A DNA stretch of 64,000 nt from Streptomyces flavidovirens DSM 40150 (GTDB lineage Bacteria > Actinomycetota > Actinomycetes > Streptomycetales > Streptomycetaceae). Positions 46,629 to 55,347 of the stretch are shown here, piece after piece. The notes beneath the pieces are model-generated. The model saw only the letters and a list, made by a program, of their open reading frames with translations. It was not told where the DNA came from and ran no database searches. The stretch lies in contig NZ_AUBE01000026.1 in NCBI RefSeq assembly GCF_000429085.1, positions 1-64,000 on the forward strand, in the 5' to 3' direction. Position numbers and translations under genes: made by a program. Positions within the stretch are counted from its first letter, which is position 1, and every line of letters begins with the position of its first letter.

Positions 46629-47090
46629 TCACTGCTTCTTGGGGTTGTGGGTGGACTCCTTGACGGGAAGGTCCGTCTTGATCGGGCCGGTCTTCTCGAA
46701 GTGCAGTTTCACGGACACCGTGTCGCCCTGTCTGGGCTTCTTCTTGAGCTTCAGGAACATCATGTGGTTCCCGCCGCGCTCCAGATCCAGTTCGCCGTTC
46801 GCGGGGATGTCGAAGGACGTGACCTGGCGCATCTTCTGGTTCTTGGTCTCGTGGATCTGGACCTCGCCGGCGATGTCGCTGGTGACGGAGGTGAGCTTGT
46901 CCGCGATGTCGCTGTCGTTCTTGACGGTGAGGAAGCCGGCGGCCATGTCGTCCATCACGGGCTCCGGCATGAACGCCCCGCTGACCTTCAGTCGGGGCTT
47001 GTCGTCGCTCGTGGAGGAGCAGCTTGTCAGTGCGAGGCCTGCGGCCAGGACGGTGGCTGTCGCGAGGGTGGTGGGGTGGCGGCGGTTCAC
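46629..47090 (-). CDS. PCuAC copper-chaperone lipoprotein (ECuC-like)
   Basis: A protein of 153 residues from the GTG at 47090, overlapping the Sco stop by four bases. The signal peptide ends in a lipobox (ALTSC), so it is a membrane-anchored lipoprotein. Copper-binding residues of PCuAC are visible: FMPEPVMDDMAAGF, VQIHET and GGNHMMFLKL. PCuAC delivers Cu(I) to the CuA site of cytochrome c oxidase, with Sco. The S. lividans homologue is called ECuC as I recall. Neighbours are Sco and CopC-CopD. Confidence 0.87.
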   Translation of the reverse strand: MNRRHPTTLATATVLAAGLALTSCSSTSDDKPRLKVSGAFMPEPVMDDMAAGFLTVKNDSDIADKLTSVTSDIAGEVQIHETKNQKMRQVTSFDIPANGELDLERGGNHMMFLKLKKKPRQGDTVSVKLHFEKTGPIKTDLPVKESTHNPKKQ

Positions 47091-47746
47091 GGGTTCTGCC
47101 CCTTGATGAGCTTGGGGAGGTCCTTGGTGTAGTCCTCGGCTGTGGTGTCCTCGCTGTACAGGACGTATCCGGCGTCGGTCTTCGGGGAGAACGCGATGAC
47201 CTGCGCGCCGTGCATGGAGACGACGGTGCCGTCCTTCTCCTTCTTGGGCGGGTCGATGCCGATGCCCATCTGGCGGGCGCCGGCCTGGATGGTCGGGAAG
47301 TCGCCGGTGAGTCCGGTGAAGGTGGGGTCGCCTGCGCCCTTGAGCCACTTGCCGAGCGCCTCGGGGGTGTCCCGTTCGGGGTCGGTGGTGACGAAGACGA
47401 CCTGGAGTTTGTCCCGGTCGGCCTGAGGGAGTTTCTTGTGGGCGATGGCGATGTTGCTCATGGTCAGCGGGCACACGTCGGGGCAGTTGGTGTAGCCGAA
47501 GTAGATGAGCGTCGGCTTGCCCTTGGTGCGCTCCCGCAGGTCGTACTTCTTGCCGTGGGTGTCGGTGAGGACGAGGTCCGGCTTCTTGAACGGCCGGTCG
47601 AGTACGGTCGCGGCCTTGTCGTTCATGCCGGCGGAGACGTCGGTGACGGGCTTGGAGCCGCTGTCTGCCTTGTCGCCGCCGCACGCGGACAGGGTGAGCG
47701 CGGCCGTGGCGACGAGTGCCACGGCCAGCGCGTTCTTCTTGCGCAT
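47087..47746 (-). CDS. SCO1/SenC family copper-binding lipoprotein
   Basis: A protein of 219 residues from the ATG at 47746. The signal peptide has a lipobox (LTLSAC). The thioredoxin-fold domain contains YFGYTNCPDVCPLTM, the CxxxC copper/thiol pair, and the third ligand His in VSMHGAQV. Sco delivers copper to or reduces the CuA site of cytochrome oxidase. It acts outside the membrane. It is translationally coupled to the PCuAC gene and part of the copper cluster. Confidence 0.93.
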   Translation of the reverse strand: MRKKNALAVALVATAALTLSACGGDKADSGSKPVTDVSAGMNDKAATVLDRPFKKPDLVLTDTHGKKYDLRERTKGKPTLIYFGYTNCPDVCPLTMSNIAIAHKKLPQADRDKLQVVFVTTDPERDTPEALGKWLKGAGDPTFTGLTGDFPTIQAGARQMGIGIDPPKKEKDGTVVSMHGAQVIAFSPKTDAGYVLYSEDTTAEDYTKDLPKLIKGQNP

Positions 47747-47783
47747 GGGTGTAGGTCCCGGTGTTCCGTTGAGGGGTGGGGCG

Positions 47784-48518
47784 TCAGGACGTGCGGCGGC
47801 GGCCGGCGAGTACGCCGAAGGCCACGCCTGCGACGCCCACGATGATGCCGACGACGGCGAGGACGCGGGCGGTCGTGTCACTGCTGGTGGTGTCGCTGTC
47901 GGCCGCCGCCTCTTCGCCCTTGTGGGCGGCGTCGTCGGCCTCGTCGGCTTCCTTGCCGGTGGCGCCGTGGTGGTCGTCACCGGTGGGCTCGGTCAGCTTG
48001 AGTACGGGCGCGGGGGACTGCGGCTCCTCCTCGCCGTCCTTGGGCTCTTCGATCCAGCGGACGACTTCCTTGTTGTCGTACGTCTGGACGGCCTTGAGGA
48101 CGAGCTGGTCCGCGTCCTCGGGCAGCTGTCCGAGAACGAGCGGGAACTGCTGGAACTCGCCGGGGCCGACCTTGCCGCCGCTCCAAGTGATCTTGGAGAC
48201 GGCTTCGTTGATCTCCTCGCCGTGGACCTTGAGCGGCTTGTCGAGCTTGGTCCTGGTGACCTCGGTCTTCCAGCCGGGCACGGGCTGCGGCATGACGGAC
48301 GCCAGCGGGTGGTCGGTGGGGAAGGACACTTCGAGCTTGACGGTCGAGGCGTTGTCCCGCTCGTTGGGCACCCTGACGTTGACGGTGGCGTAGCCGCCCT
48401 TTTCGGCGGGTCCGACGGGCTGTACACCGACGTGCGCGAAGGCCGTTCCCGCGCACAGCAGGACGGTGGAAGCGGCGGCACCGGCGACGGAGACGGCAGC
48501 GATACGAGAGACGTTCAT
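47784..48518 (-). CDS. YcnI/DUF1775 copper-binding membrane protein
   Basis: A protein of 244 residues from the ATG at 48518. The signal peptide ends AFA, and the mature protein starts with His (HVGVQPVGP), the monohistidine copper site described for YcnI. A beta-sandwich domain spans to about 165, with VPNERDNASTVKLEV and VHGEEINEAV. An acidic linker with DDHHGATGKEADEADD leads to a C-terminal helix and RRRTS. YcnI binds Cu(II) outside the cell. First gene of the copper cluster, 37 bases before Sco. Confidence 0.88.
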   Translation of the reverse strand: MNVSRIAAVSVAGAAASTVLLCAGTAFAHVGVQPVGPAEKGGYATVNVRVPNERDNASTVKLEVSFPTDHPLASVMPQPVPGWKTEVTRTKLDKPLKVHGEEINEAVSKITWSGGKVGPGEFQQFPLVLGQLPEDADQLVLKAVQTYDNKEVVRWIEEPKDGEEEPQSPAPVLKLTEPTGDDHHGATGKEADEADDAAHKGEEAAADSDTTSSDTTARVLAVVGIIVGVAGVAFGVLAGRRRTS

Positions 48519-48631
48519 GTCTGGAACACTCCACGGGCAGAGGTGAATGACGCTCCGGTGCGCGGGTGCGCACCGGCATCGCGACGCCGCTCCCGTGGTG
48601 TGGCGTGTGTTACGCCGGAGAGTGCGCCGCG

Positions 48632-49438
48632 TCAGGCTGCGAGGACGAGCGCCGCCGTGGGCGGTCCGCGCCTGATCACCGTGTGCTGGAGGGCTTCCCC
48701 GGCCGGTCGCAGGGAGGTGACGAAGGGGGTGTGCCCGGTGCGCGGCCGGCGCGCGGGTGCTGCGGGGAGCGGGCCGGCGTTGAGCGACCGTACGAGCGCC
48801 AGGGCGGCGCGCAGCGACCGTACGAGCGCGCCTTCCGCGACGCCGTGGGCCGACAGCAGGACCAGCCGGGACAGTGCCGTCTCTCCGCGCCGCAGGAACC
48901 ACGCGGTCGCGACGGCGGCCAGCAGGTGGCCGAGCAGCATGGGGAGGGTGGGGAGCAGTCCGGCGGCCGGTTCGGCGGCGCCTGTGTGGTGGGACGCCGC
49001 GTGCGCGAGGTGCTGCCGTGCCGCGTGTACGGACGCGGGGTCGATGCCCGCTTCGGTGATGATGCGGCGTGCTTCGGTGGTGCTGAGCGGCAGTGCGCCG
49101 GCGCCGCACACGAGTTTCGCGGCGAAGGCGCGCAGTGAGGTGTCGGTGGCCGCGCTTTCGAGGGCGGGGCTGTGCTGGCCGAGTCCGAAGAGGGCGTGCA
49201 GGGCGAGCTGTCCGCAGGTCAGTGCGGCGGCGATGGCGGGCATGGAGCGCGCGCGTCCGGCGAGTGGTGCGATCAGGCCGAATACGGCGGCGGCGCCGAG
49301 TGCCAGCGTCCACCAGGGGACGGTGGCGCAGGAGGCCATGACGTGTCCGGTCGCGGACAGCACGACACAGACCGCGGTGAACACCGCGGTCCTGAGCAGC
49401 CGCAGAGGGGCTCCGGCGCGTGCGACGGACGTAGACAT
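48632..49438 (-). CDS. Membrane protein of the copper cluster
   Basis: A protein of 268 residues from the ATG at 49438 (MSTSVARAG). It has four or five helices, including FTAVCVVLSATGHVMASC, LALGAAAVFGLIAPLAG and a late GHLLAAVATAWFLRRGE. There are several His (LAHAASHHTGAAEP) in an extracytoplasmic loop, which could bind metal. The C-terminus is basic and low in complexity. I do not recognise a family. It lies upstream of YcnI with about 110 bases between, and is probably transcribed with the copper genes. Confidence 0.65.
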   Translation of the reverse strand: MSTSVARAGAPLRLLRTAVFTAVCVVLSATGHVMASCATVPWWTLALGAAAVFGLIAPLAGRARSMPAIAAALTCGQLALHALFGLGQHSPALESAATDTSLRAFAAKLVCGAGALPLSTTEARRIITEAGIDPASVHAARQHLAHAASHHTGAAEPAAGLLPTLPMLLGHLLAAVATAWFLRRGETALSRLVLLSAHGVAEGALVRSLRAALALVRSLNAGPLPAAPARRPRTGHTPFVTSLRPAGEALQHTVIRRGPPTAALVLAA

Positions 49439-49618
49439 GGCCTCGACATCATCGCATTGCGTCTGCGGCATTCGTACGGCAGGTCCGGGAGCGTATACAC
49501 CGGCGTAAGGAGTGTGCGCGTCGGCCGAATGAGGGCAATCACGTTCACTCCAGGCTTATGAGGGGTTGCTTGCGGCAATACGTATCCGTATGTCGAGCCG
49601 CAGCCAGGAGGCTGGAGC

Positions 49619-50077
49619 ATGAGCATCTGGTGGTCTCTCCACTTGCGGCGCGAAGCCGCGAGCGTCCCGCTCGCCCGGCGCCTTCTGCTCGGCACCATGG
49701 AGACGGCGGGGGTGGATCCGGACATCTCCTACGACCTGTCGGTCGCGCTCAGCGAAGCGTGTGCGAACGCCGTCGAGCACGGCGGGGACGAGCATTCCGG
49801 GACGCCGTCCGCCGAATATCGCGTGACCGCTTATCTGGACGGCGAGAAATGCCGTATCGAGGTCGCTGACTCCGGGCCGGGATTTCCCCCTTCACGGCGG
49901 GGGTATCGCGCCGCGGCGCGTCCGGTGAGCACCTCGGCGGAGAGCGGCCGGGGGCTGTGCCTGATCGAGCAGCTGGCCGATCACGTGCATTTCCGCAACA
50001 GGCCGGGGCACGGCGCCGTGGTCAGTTTCGACAAGATCCTCAAATGGCGCGAGGGCGCGCTGCTCAAGGTGTCCTGA
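49619..50077 (+). CDS. RsbW-like ATP-binding protein
   Basis: A protein of 152 residues from the ATG at 49619 (AGGAGG upstream). It is a single HATPase domain of the anti-sigma-factor type: ALSEACANAVEHG (N box), IEVADSGPGFPP (G1 box) and SGRGLCLIEQL (G2). Streptomyces encode many such proteins, which inhibit sigma factors or act as switch kinases on STAS anti-antisigma factors. The partner is not adjacent. Cytoplasmic. Confidence 0.85.
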   Translation: MSIWWSLHLRREAASVPLARRLLLGTMETAGVDPDISYDLSVALSEACANAVEHGGDEHSGTPSAEYRVTAYLDGEKCRIEVADSGPGFPPSRRGYRAAARPVSTSAESGRGLCLIEQLADHVHFRNRPGHGAVVSFDKILKWREGALLKVS

Positions 50078-50128
50078 AGGCCTTGAGCGGCACGCCCTCG
50101 CGGGTGTGGTTCCTGTGGGCGTTGTACG

Positions 50129-51589
50129 TCAGGCCTGCTTGACCCGCGCCATCCAGGCTTCGACCTCGTCCCAGCGGCGGGGCAGCCCGGCCGACAGGTT
50201 CAGGTTGCCGTCCTCGGTGACGAGGATGTCGTCCTCGATCCGTACGCCGATGCCGCGGTATTCCTCGGGCACGGTGAGGTCGTCGGCCTGGAAGTACAGG
50301 CCGGGCTCGACGGTCAGGCACATGCCCGGCTCCAGGGTCCCGTCGGCGTACGCCTCACGGCGGGCGGCGGCGCAGTCGTGGACGTCCATGCCGAGCATGT
50401 GGCCGGTGCCGTGGAGGGTCCAGCGGCGCTGGAGGCCGAGCTCCAGGACCTTCTCGACGGGGCCTTCGACGAGGCCCCACTCGACGAGCTTCTCGGCGAG
50501 GACGCGCTGTGAGGCGTCGTGGAAGTCGCGGAACTTCGCGCCGGGCTTCACGGCGGCGATGCCGGCTTCCTGGGCCTCGTACACCGCGTCGTAGATCTTG
50601 CGCTGGAGGTCGTTGAAGGTGCCGTTGATGGGCAGGGTGCGGGTGATGTCGGCGGTGTAGAGGGTGTGGGTTTCCACGCCGGCGTCGAGCAGCAGCAGGT
50701 CGCCGGAGCGTACGTCGCCGTCGTTGCGCACCCAGTGGAGGGTGGTGGCGTGGGGTCCGGCGGCGCAGATGGAGCCGTAGCCGATGTCGTTGCCCTCGAC
50801 GCGGGCGCGCAGGAAGAAGGTGCCTTCGATGTAGCGCTCGCTGGTCGCCTCGGCCTTGTCGAGGATCTTGACGACGTCCTCGAAGCCGCGGACGGTCGAG
50901 TCGACGGCCTTCTGGAGTTCGCCGATTTCGAAGTCGTCCTTCACGGCGCGGGCCTCGGAGAGGTAGACGCGCAGCTCCTCGTCGCGCTCGGCGGTGACCT
51001 TGTCGGTCAGCGCGGCTTCGATGCCGGCGTCGTGTCCGCGGACGTTGCGGACGGGGCCGGTGGCTTCCTTCAGCGCGGCGGCCAGCTCGCGGACATCCTT
51101 GGCGGGGATCTTGAGGAGCTGCTCGGCCTCGGTGAGGGAGTGGCGGCGCCCGACCCACAGCTCGCCCTGGCCGTCGAGCCAGAATTCGCCGTTCTCGCGG
51201 TTGGAGCGGGGCAGCAGGTAGATCGTCGCGTCGTGGCCGCCGTCCCTCGGCTCGAGTACCAGGACGCCGTCCTGTGTCTGGTCGCCGGTGAGGTAGGCGT
51301 ATTCGGTGGAGGCGCGGAAGGCGTACTCGGTGTCGTTGGAGCGGGTCTTGAGGTTGCCCGCGGGGATCACCAGGCGCTCGCCGGGGAAGCGTGCGGAGAG
51401 TGCGGCGCGGCGGCCGGCGGTGTGGCCCGCCTGTGCGATCGGCTCGAGACCGTGCAGTTCGGTGTCGGCCCAGCCGGTCTTCATGTTCTCGGCGAGCTCG
51501 TCGGAAACGCCCGGGTACAGGCCGTTCTTCCGCTGCTTGATCGGCTCTTCGGTCTCTTCCGGGGTCTCCGGCATGAGCTCTTCGGACAC
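50129..51589 (-). CDS. pepP: Aminopeptidase P (Xaa-Pro aminopeptidase, M24B)
   Basis: A protein of 486 residues from the GTG at 51589 (GAGGAG upstream). The N-terminal creatinase-type domain has FPGERLVIPAGNLKTRS; the pita-bread catalytic domain has LLLLDAGVETHTLYTADITR (two Asp), the His in LHGTGHMLGMDVHD, and CLTVEPGLYFQ and GVRIEDDILVTE (two Glu). All five metal ligands are therefore present. It removes N-terminal residues before proline. Cytoplasmic. Stands alone between two other genes. Confidence 0.92.
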   Translation of the reverse strand: MSEELMPETPEETEEPIKQRKNGLYPGVSDELAENMKTGWADTELHGLEPIAQAGHTAGRRAALSARFPGERLVIPAGNLKTRSNDTEYAFRASTEYAYLTGDQTQDGVLVLEPRDGGHDATIYLLPRSNRENGEFWLDGQGELWVGRRHSLTEAEQLLKIPAKDVRELAAALKEATGPVRNVRGHDAGIEAALTDKVTAERDEELRVYLSEARAVKDDFEIGELQKAVDSTVRGFEDVVKILDKAEATSERYIEGTFFLRARVEGNDIGYGSICAAGPHATTLHWVRNDGDVRSGDLLLLDAGVETHTLYTADITRTLPINGTFNDLQRKIYDAVYEAQEAGIAAVKPGAKFRDFHDASQRVLAEKLVEWGLVEGPVEKVLELGLQRRWTLHGTGHMLGMDVHDCAAARREAYADGTLEPGMCLTVEPGLYFQADDLTVPEEYRGIGVRIEDDILVTEDGNLNLSAGLPRRWDEVEAWMARVKQA

Positions 51590-51658
51590 GGCTGTCTCCT
51601 CGATACGACACTGGACCGCCCTCCATCGTATGTGCGACGGGAAGAGGGCCCGGGGCGT

Positions 51659-51667
51659 TGTGGACAA
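51659..51667 (-). promoter_or_regulatory. Isolated perfect DnaA box
   Basis: TGTGGACAA on the plus strand, i.e. TTGTCCACA on the minus strand, in the short gap between the pepP start and the end of the phosphatase gene. Confidence 0.6.
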
Positions 51668-51677
51668 CTGTGAGGAA

Positions 51678-53063
51678 TCAGTCGAACCGCGCGGCGAGCA
51701 GCACGATGTCGTCCGCCGAGTCCGCCGTGCCGGCGCCGTTGGGCAGCAGGGTGCGCAGTACGTGGTCGGTGATTGCTTCCGGGTCGTTCCTGGCGGTCCT
51801 GGGCACACTGGCGGCGGCCGCGTGCAGCCGTGCGAAGGCACGGTCCATGGGGTCGCCGGTGCGCTGGAGCAGCCCGTCGGTGTAGAGCAGCATCGTTTCG
51901 CCGGGTGCGGGTGAGAGTTCCACGCTCGGTGCTTCCCAGCAGGACAGCATGCCCAGTGGCGCGGAGAGCGAGGTCTCGACGTATTCGGTGCGCCGGTCGC
52001 CGATGATCAGTGGGGGGCTGTGTCCGGCGCCGGCCAGCACGATCTTGCGCTGGGCCGGTTCGCAGTACGCGAAGAGGGCGGTGGCCGACCTGGCCGGTTC
52101 GGTGAGCCGCAGGAGCAGTTCGAGGTCGGACAGTACGGCGACGGGGTCCTCGCCCTCCATGACGGCGTACGCCCGGAGGCCGGCCCGCAGCCGTCCCATC
52201 GCGGCGAGCGCGCCGGCGCCCGATCCCGAGACGGATCCGACGGCGAGCCCCAGAGCGCCTTCGGGCAGCGGCAGGGCGTCGTACCAGTCGCCGCCGCCGT
52301 GGGGTCCGGTGCGGTGGCGGGCGGCGAGGTGTACTCCGGGGACGCGGGGCAGTCTGCTGGGGAGCAGTTCCGCGGCGAGCGTCGCCACTTGTGCGCGGGC
52401 GCGTTCCAGTTCCAGCAGGCGGGCCAGGTGTTCGGCGGCGTAGCGCGCGTAGAGGCCCGCGAGGTGGCGCCGGCGTTCGGCGGGTTCGGCCGGTTCGTCG
52501 TACAGCCAGACGGCGGCACCGAGCCGCCCGGACGTTTCGGTGGTCAGGGGCAGGGCGTAACTGGCGGCGTATCCCAGGCGTGCGGCGACTTCGCGGTGGC
52601 GCGGGTCGAGTCCGGCTTCGCCGAGGAGGTCGGGATGGGCGATCTCGCTGGGGCGGGGGCTGCCGGGGAGCCCGTCGAGGAGCCGTCCGTACGACGTGGA
52701 GCCGCGCGGCACGGTCTCGATGTGGCCGAGGTCGGCGCGGGCGAGGCCGAGGCCGACGGTGGTGGGCGGGCCGAGTTCGCCGGCCGGCTCCAGGACGACG
52801 AGGCCGCGGCGGGCGCCCACGAGGGCGGCGCCGGCGCGGAGCAGTTCGTGCAGTGCGCTGTCGAGGGTGTGGGTGCGGACCAGGCGTTCGGTGAGTTCGT
52901 GGAGGGTCGTGAGGTCGGAGACCCAGCCCGCGAGCCGGTCCTGAAGCACCGCGCCGGCGGCGGCGGGTGGGGCAGGGGGAGACGGGTGGGGCGCGACAGT
53001 GTGCGTGGGGGGAGGAACCACTGGATCGATTCCAGCCACTTTCGGCACGTGAGGGGCGCTCAT
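51678..53063 (-). CDS. PP2C/SpoIIE-type phosphatase with GAF domain
   Basis: A protein of 461 residues from the ATG at 53063 (MSAPHVPKV). In-frame ATGs at 53117 and 53180 give longer versions, and the true start is not settled. A GAF domain (about 60-210) precedes the SpoIIE-type domain (240-460). GGDWYDALPLP keeps a metal-binding Asp, LLYTDGLLQR and DSADDIVLL are also present, but the usual GDVxGHG motif reads GSVSGSG, so one expected Asp is Ser. Such phosphatases act on anti-sigma regulators such as STAS proteins, matching the RsbW-like gene nearby. Activity may be altered by the substitution. Confidence 0.85.
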   Translation of the reverse strand: MSAPHVPKVAGIDPVVPPPTHTVAPHPSPPAPPAAAGAVLQDRLAGWVSDLTTLHELTERLVRTHTLDSALHELLRAGAALVGARRGLVVLEPAGELGPPTTVGLGLARADLGHIETVPRGSTSYGRLLDGLPGSPRPSEIAHPDLLGEAGLDPRHREVAARLGYAASYALPLTTETSGRLGAAVWLYDEPAEPAERRRHLAGLYARYAAEHLARLLELERARAQVATLAAELLPSRLPRVPGVHLAARHRTGPHGGGDWYDALPLPEGALGLAVGSVSGSGAGALAAMGRLRAGLRAYAVMEGEDPVAVLSDLELLLRLTEPARSATALFAYCEPAQRKIVLAGAGHSPPLIIGDRRTEYVETSLSAPLGMLSCWEAPSVELSPAPGETMLLYTDGLLQRTGDPMDRAFARLHAAAASVPRTARNDPEAITDHVLRTLLPNGAGTADSADDIVLLAARFD

Positions 53064-53625
53064 GATCGCGGACTTTCCCGCTGGTGCGTTTTGCTCAATA
53101 GCATCGCAAACCCCCATGTCATTCTGCGCCGCTATCAATGCATCCACATGTACACGCACAAGTAAGGGGATGTCCAGCATTGTCAACGTGGGACTCTTGG
53201 TGTCTGTGGGATAGCCAACTTGGCCTAAAAATGCCACACGCGGCAGTAATTTGCGATCGACTGAGGGCGTTCGACAGCGCGTCATATCGACCGCGCTGGG
53301 TACGTAATCGGTGATGGCCAGGGGCAGTTGGGACCGCCCGGAACCTGGCGGCGGGCCTGGGCGTCTTAACCGCCGTGGGCCGCGTCCCATCCCCGAGTAG
53401 CGGGACAGCACCACTACGGATCTGCTTCGGATCAGTTCAGCGCCATGCGTGCGCCACCCTCCGCTACGTTTCACGCCCGGCCCCAACGGGCTGCCCGTGC
53501 CGCAGGCTGAAAATGCGGCGAAGCACCACCAGTACGCAGCCAGTACGTGACGTGCACGCTCAGTGAAGATATGCACACATGGTGTGATATGGACCTCGGC
53601 GTTCAACGGAAAGGAACGAGCGCTC
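53064..53625. other. 562-bp intergenic region
   Basis: A long gap between divergent genes with no convincing gene. Near 53568-53590 there is an imperfect inverted repeat, ATATGCACAC then GTGTGATAT, close to the start of the Prim-Pol-like gene. Part may be the leader of the phosphatase gene, given that its start is uncertain. A TTTCACGC at 53468 is not a parS. Confidence 0.5.
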
Positions 53626-54369
53626 ATGCGCGAGATCCCCGGAAAGCGACGCGGGCTCCTCCGGTTCCGGCGAAGTGAGGGGCCTGCCCAGCTCGGCGCG
53701 GCGCTGACCTGTGCCACCGCCTGGCAGTGGCCCGTGCTCCCCGGAGTGGGCCTGAAAGCATCCAATGGCCGCGGCAGAGGCAGCGGCGGCGGCGCGGGGC
53801 AGAGCTGTGCCTGCCCCGATCCCGAATGCGTGGTTCCCGGCGCGCACCCCTTCGATCCGGGCGTTCTCGCCGCCACCACCGACGAACGCATGATCCGCTG
53901 GTGGTGGACCAACCGGCCGACGGCGCCGGTCGTGCTGGCCACCGGCGGGGCGGCGCCGTGCGCGATCAGCCTCCCCGCGGTCGCCGGCGCGGTGGCGCTG
54001 ACGGCGCTCGACGGCATGGGTATGCGCCTGGGCCCGGTCGTCGCGACCGCGACCCGCTGGTCGCTGCTGGTCGCCCCGTACTCCCTGGAGCGGCTCGGGG
54101 AGCTGCTGTACGCCAAGGACCGGGTGCCCAGTTCGCTGCGTTTCCACGGGCAGGGCGGCTATCTGGTGCTTCCGCCCTCGCAGACGGGGGCCGGGCAGGT
54201 GTGGTGGGAGCGGGAGCCGTCCGTCACGGGCTCTCCGCTCCGTCCGGGCAGGGCGGAGCCCATCGCCGGTTCGGCCGCACCCTGGCTGCCGGACGTCGAG
54301 GCGGTCGTGGACGCGCTGGTCGCGGCGAGCAACGGCGCACCGGACGGCGGCAGCCGGCTCGCGTACTGA
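53626..54369 (+). CDS. Prim-Pol-like protein, probably catalytically inactive
   Basis: A protein of 247 residues from the ATG at 53626 (AAAGGAACGAG upstream); a reading from 53563 lacks a ribosome site. The CACPDPECVVPGAHPF motif, DERMIRWWWTNRPTAPVVLATG and the later FHGQGGYLVLPPSQTGAGQ are typical of bifunctional DNA primase/polymerase proteins. The acidic DxD motif, which normally follows the VxxATG strand, is absent: the sequence runs PCAISLPAVAGAVAL. I infer a non-catalytic paralogue. Such proteins are widespread in Streptomyces chromosomes outside elements. Function unknown. Confidence 0.78.
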   Translation: MREIPGKRRGLLRFRRSEGPAQLGAALTCATAWQWPVLPGVGLKASNGRGRGSGGGAGQSCACPDPECVVPGAHPFDPGVLAATTDERMIRWWWTNRPTAPVVLATGGAAPCAISLPAVAGAVALTALDGMGMRLGPVVATATRWSLLVAPYSLERLGELLYAKDRVPSSLRFHGQGGYLVLPPSQTGAGQVWWEREPSVTGSPLRPGRAEPIAGSAAPWLPDVEAVVDALVAASNGAPDGGSRLAY

Positions 54370-54560
54370 GTACGCGTTCCCCAGGGACGCGGAAGCCGGC
54401 GGCGGCGGTCTTGCACGAAGACGCCCCGCCGGCTCACTCGTACGGGTGTGAGCGGACCGGTGTTCCGGGGCGACTGGGCGCGGCTCCCGTGCCGGGGGTC
54501 ATCCGTCGATATCTTCGGCCCACCGTCAAGAACTTCCGGCAGCCGACAGGTGGGACCGCC

Positions 54561-55139
54561 TTGAATCTCCGCATGACCGGGCTCGCGGCCGTCGTGGTGT
54601 TCACCGCCCTGCTGCCGCTGGCCGGCGCGTCCGCGGAACCCGAGCCCGTGCCCGCACCCGACGACGCCAAGGCGGCTCCCGCGACCGCCGCCGGGAACGC
54701 CCCTGCCTCTGCGCCCGTCCCTGCCCCTGCCCCTGCCCCTGTCCCTGTCCCCGCCCCTGCCCCTGCCTCTGTCCCTTCGCCCGGCTCCTTGGGCGACGCG
54801 TCCGCGCAGTGCGGCCCGGAGCTCAGCTCCCCGGAAGGCGTCGAGGGCCAGACCTGCGTGCTGACCGAGCGCGGCAGTACGTGGGCGCGTACGTACTACC
54901 GCAATGCGACGGGGGCGGAACTCCGCGCCGTACTCGCACTGATGGGGCCTGCCGGCCGGACCGTTCAGATGCATTGCGCGGTGAGCGCGGAGGACGAACC
55001 GGGGGTGTGCGAAACACCGCGTGAGCCTTCGCGCGGAAAAGCCGCTGAATATTCGGCGGTGTCGGAGTTCGCCGCGGCGGGAGACGGGCCGTTGCTGCTG
55101 CGCTCCGGGAGCAACTCGCCCGCGCCTGCGCCCCGTTGA
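54561..55139 (+). CDS. Secreted Pro/Ala-rich protein
   Basis: A protein of 192 residues; the likely start is the TTG at 54561, which has AGGTGG seven bases upstream, with an ATG at 54573 as alternative. A signal peptide (GLAAVVVFTALLPLAGASA) is followed by a low-complexity segment of PAPVPAP type repeats (about 40-75). The C-terminal domain of about 115 residues has four Cys (CGPELSS, QTCVLTERG, MHCAVSAED and VCETPREP), suggesting two disulfides. No family is recognised. Confidence 0.7.
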   Translation: MNLRMTGLAAVVVFTALLPLAGASAEPEPVPAPDDAKAAPATAAGNAPASAPVPAPAPAPVPVPAPAPASVPSPGSLGDASAQCGPELSSPEGVEGQTCVLTERGSTWARTYYRNATGAELRAVLALMGPAGRTVQMHCAVSAEDEPGVCETPREPSRGKAAEYSAVSEFAAAGDGPLLLRSGSNSPAPAPR

Positions 55140-55184
55140 CCGGTCGGTACGACACCTGACGGGCCGGGGCGGGGATAAGAAAGA

Positions 55185-55222
55185 CCCGGCCGCTGGCGAC
55201 GGGGGATGCACCAGCGACCGGG
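55185..55222 (+). terminator. Terminator after the secreted-protein gene
   Basis: A hairpin CCCGGCCGCTGG (55185-55196) pairing with CCAGCGACCGGG (55211-55222), with one mismatch and a 14-base loop, 46 bases after the stop. Confidence 0.6.
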
Positions 55223-55347
55223 CACTTAGAACGGTAACAAGAGATCTGCGGTTGGCAAATTCGATCTCCCTTATTCAGACAGGGATTTACCTGCCGATTG
55301 GAGAGTTGTGACCGGAGTCACCGATCAACCGACAGAAACTGTCGCCG

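Noticed and set aside
53460-53475. TTTCACGC in the intergenic gap as a second parS
   Set aside because: Only one half of the palindrome is present; GTGAAAC does not follow.
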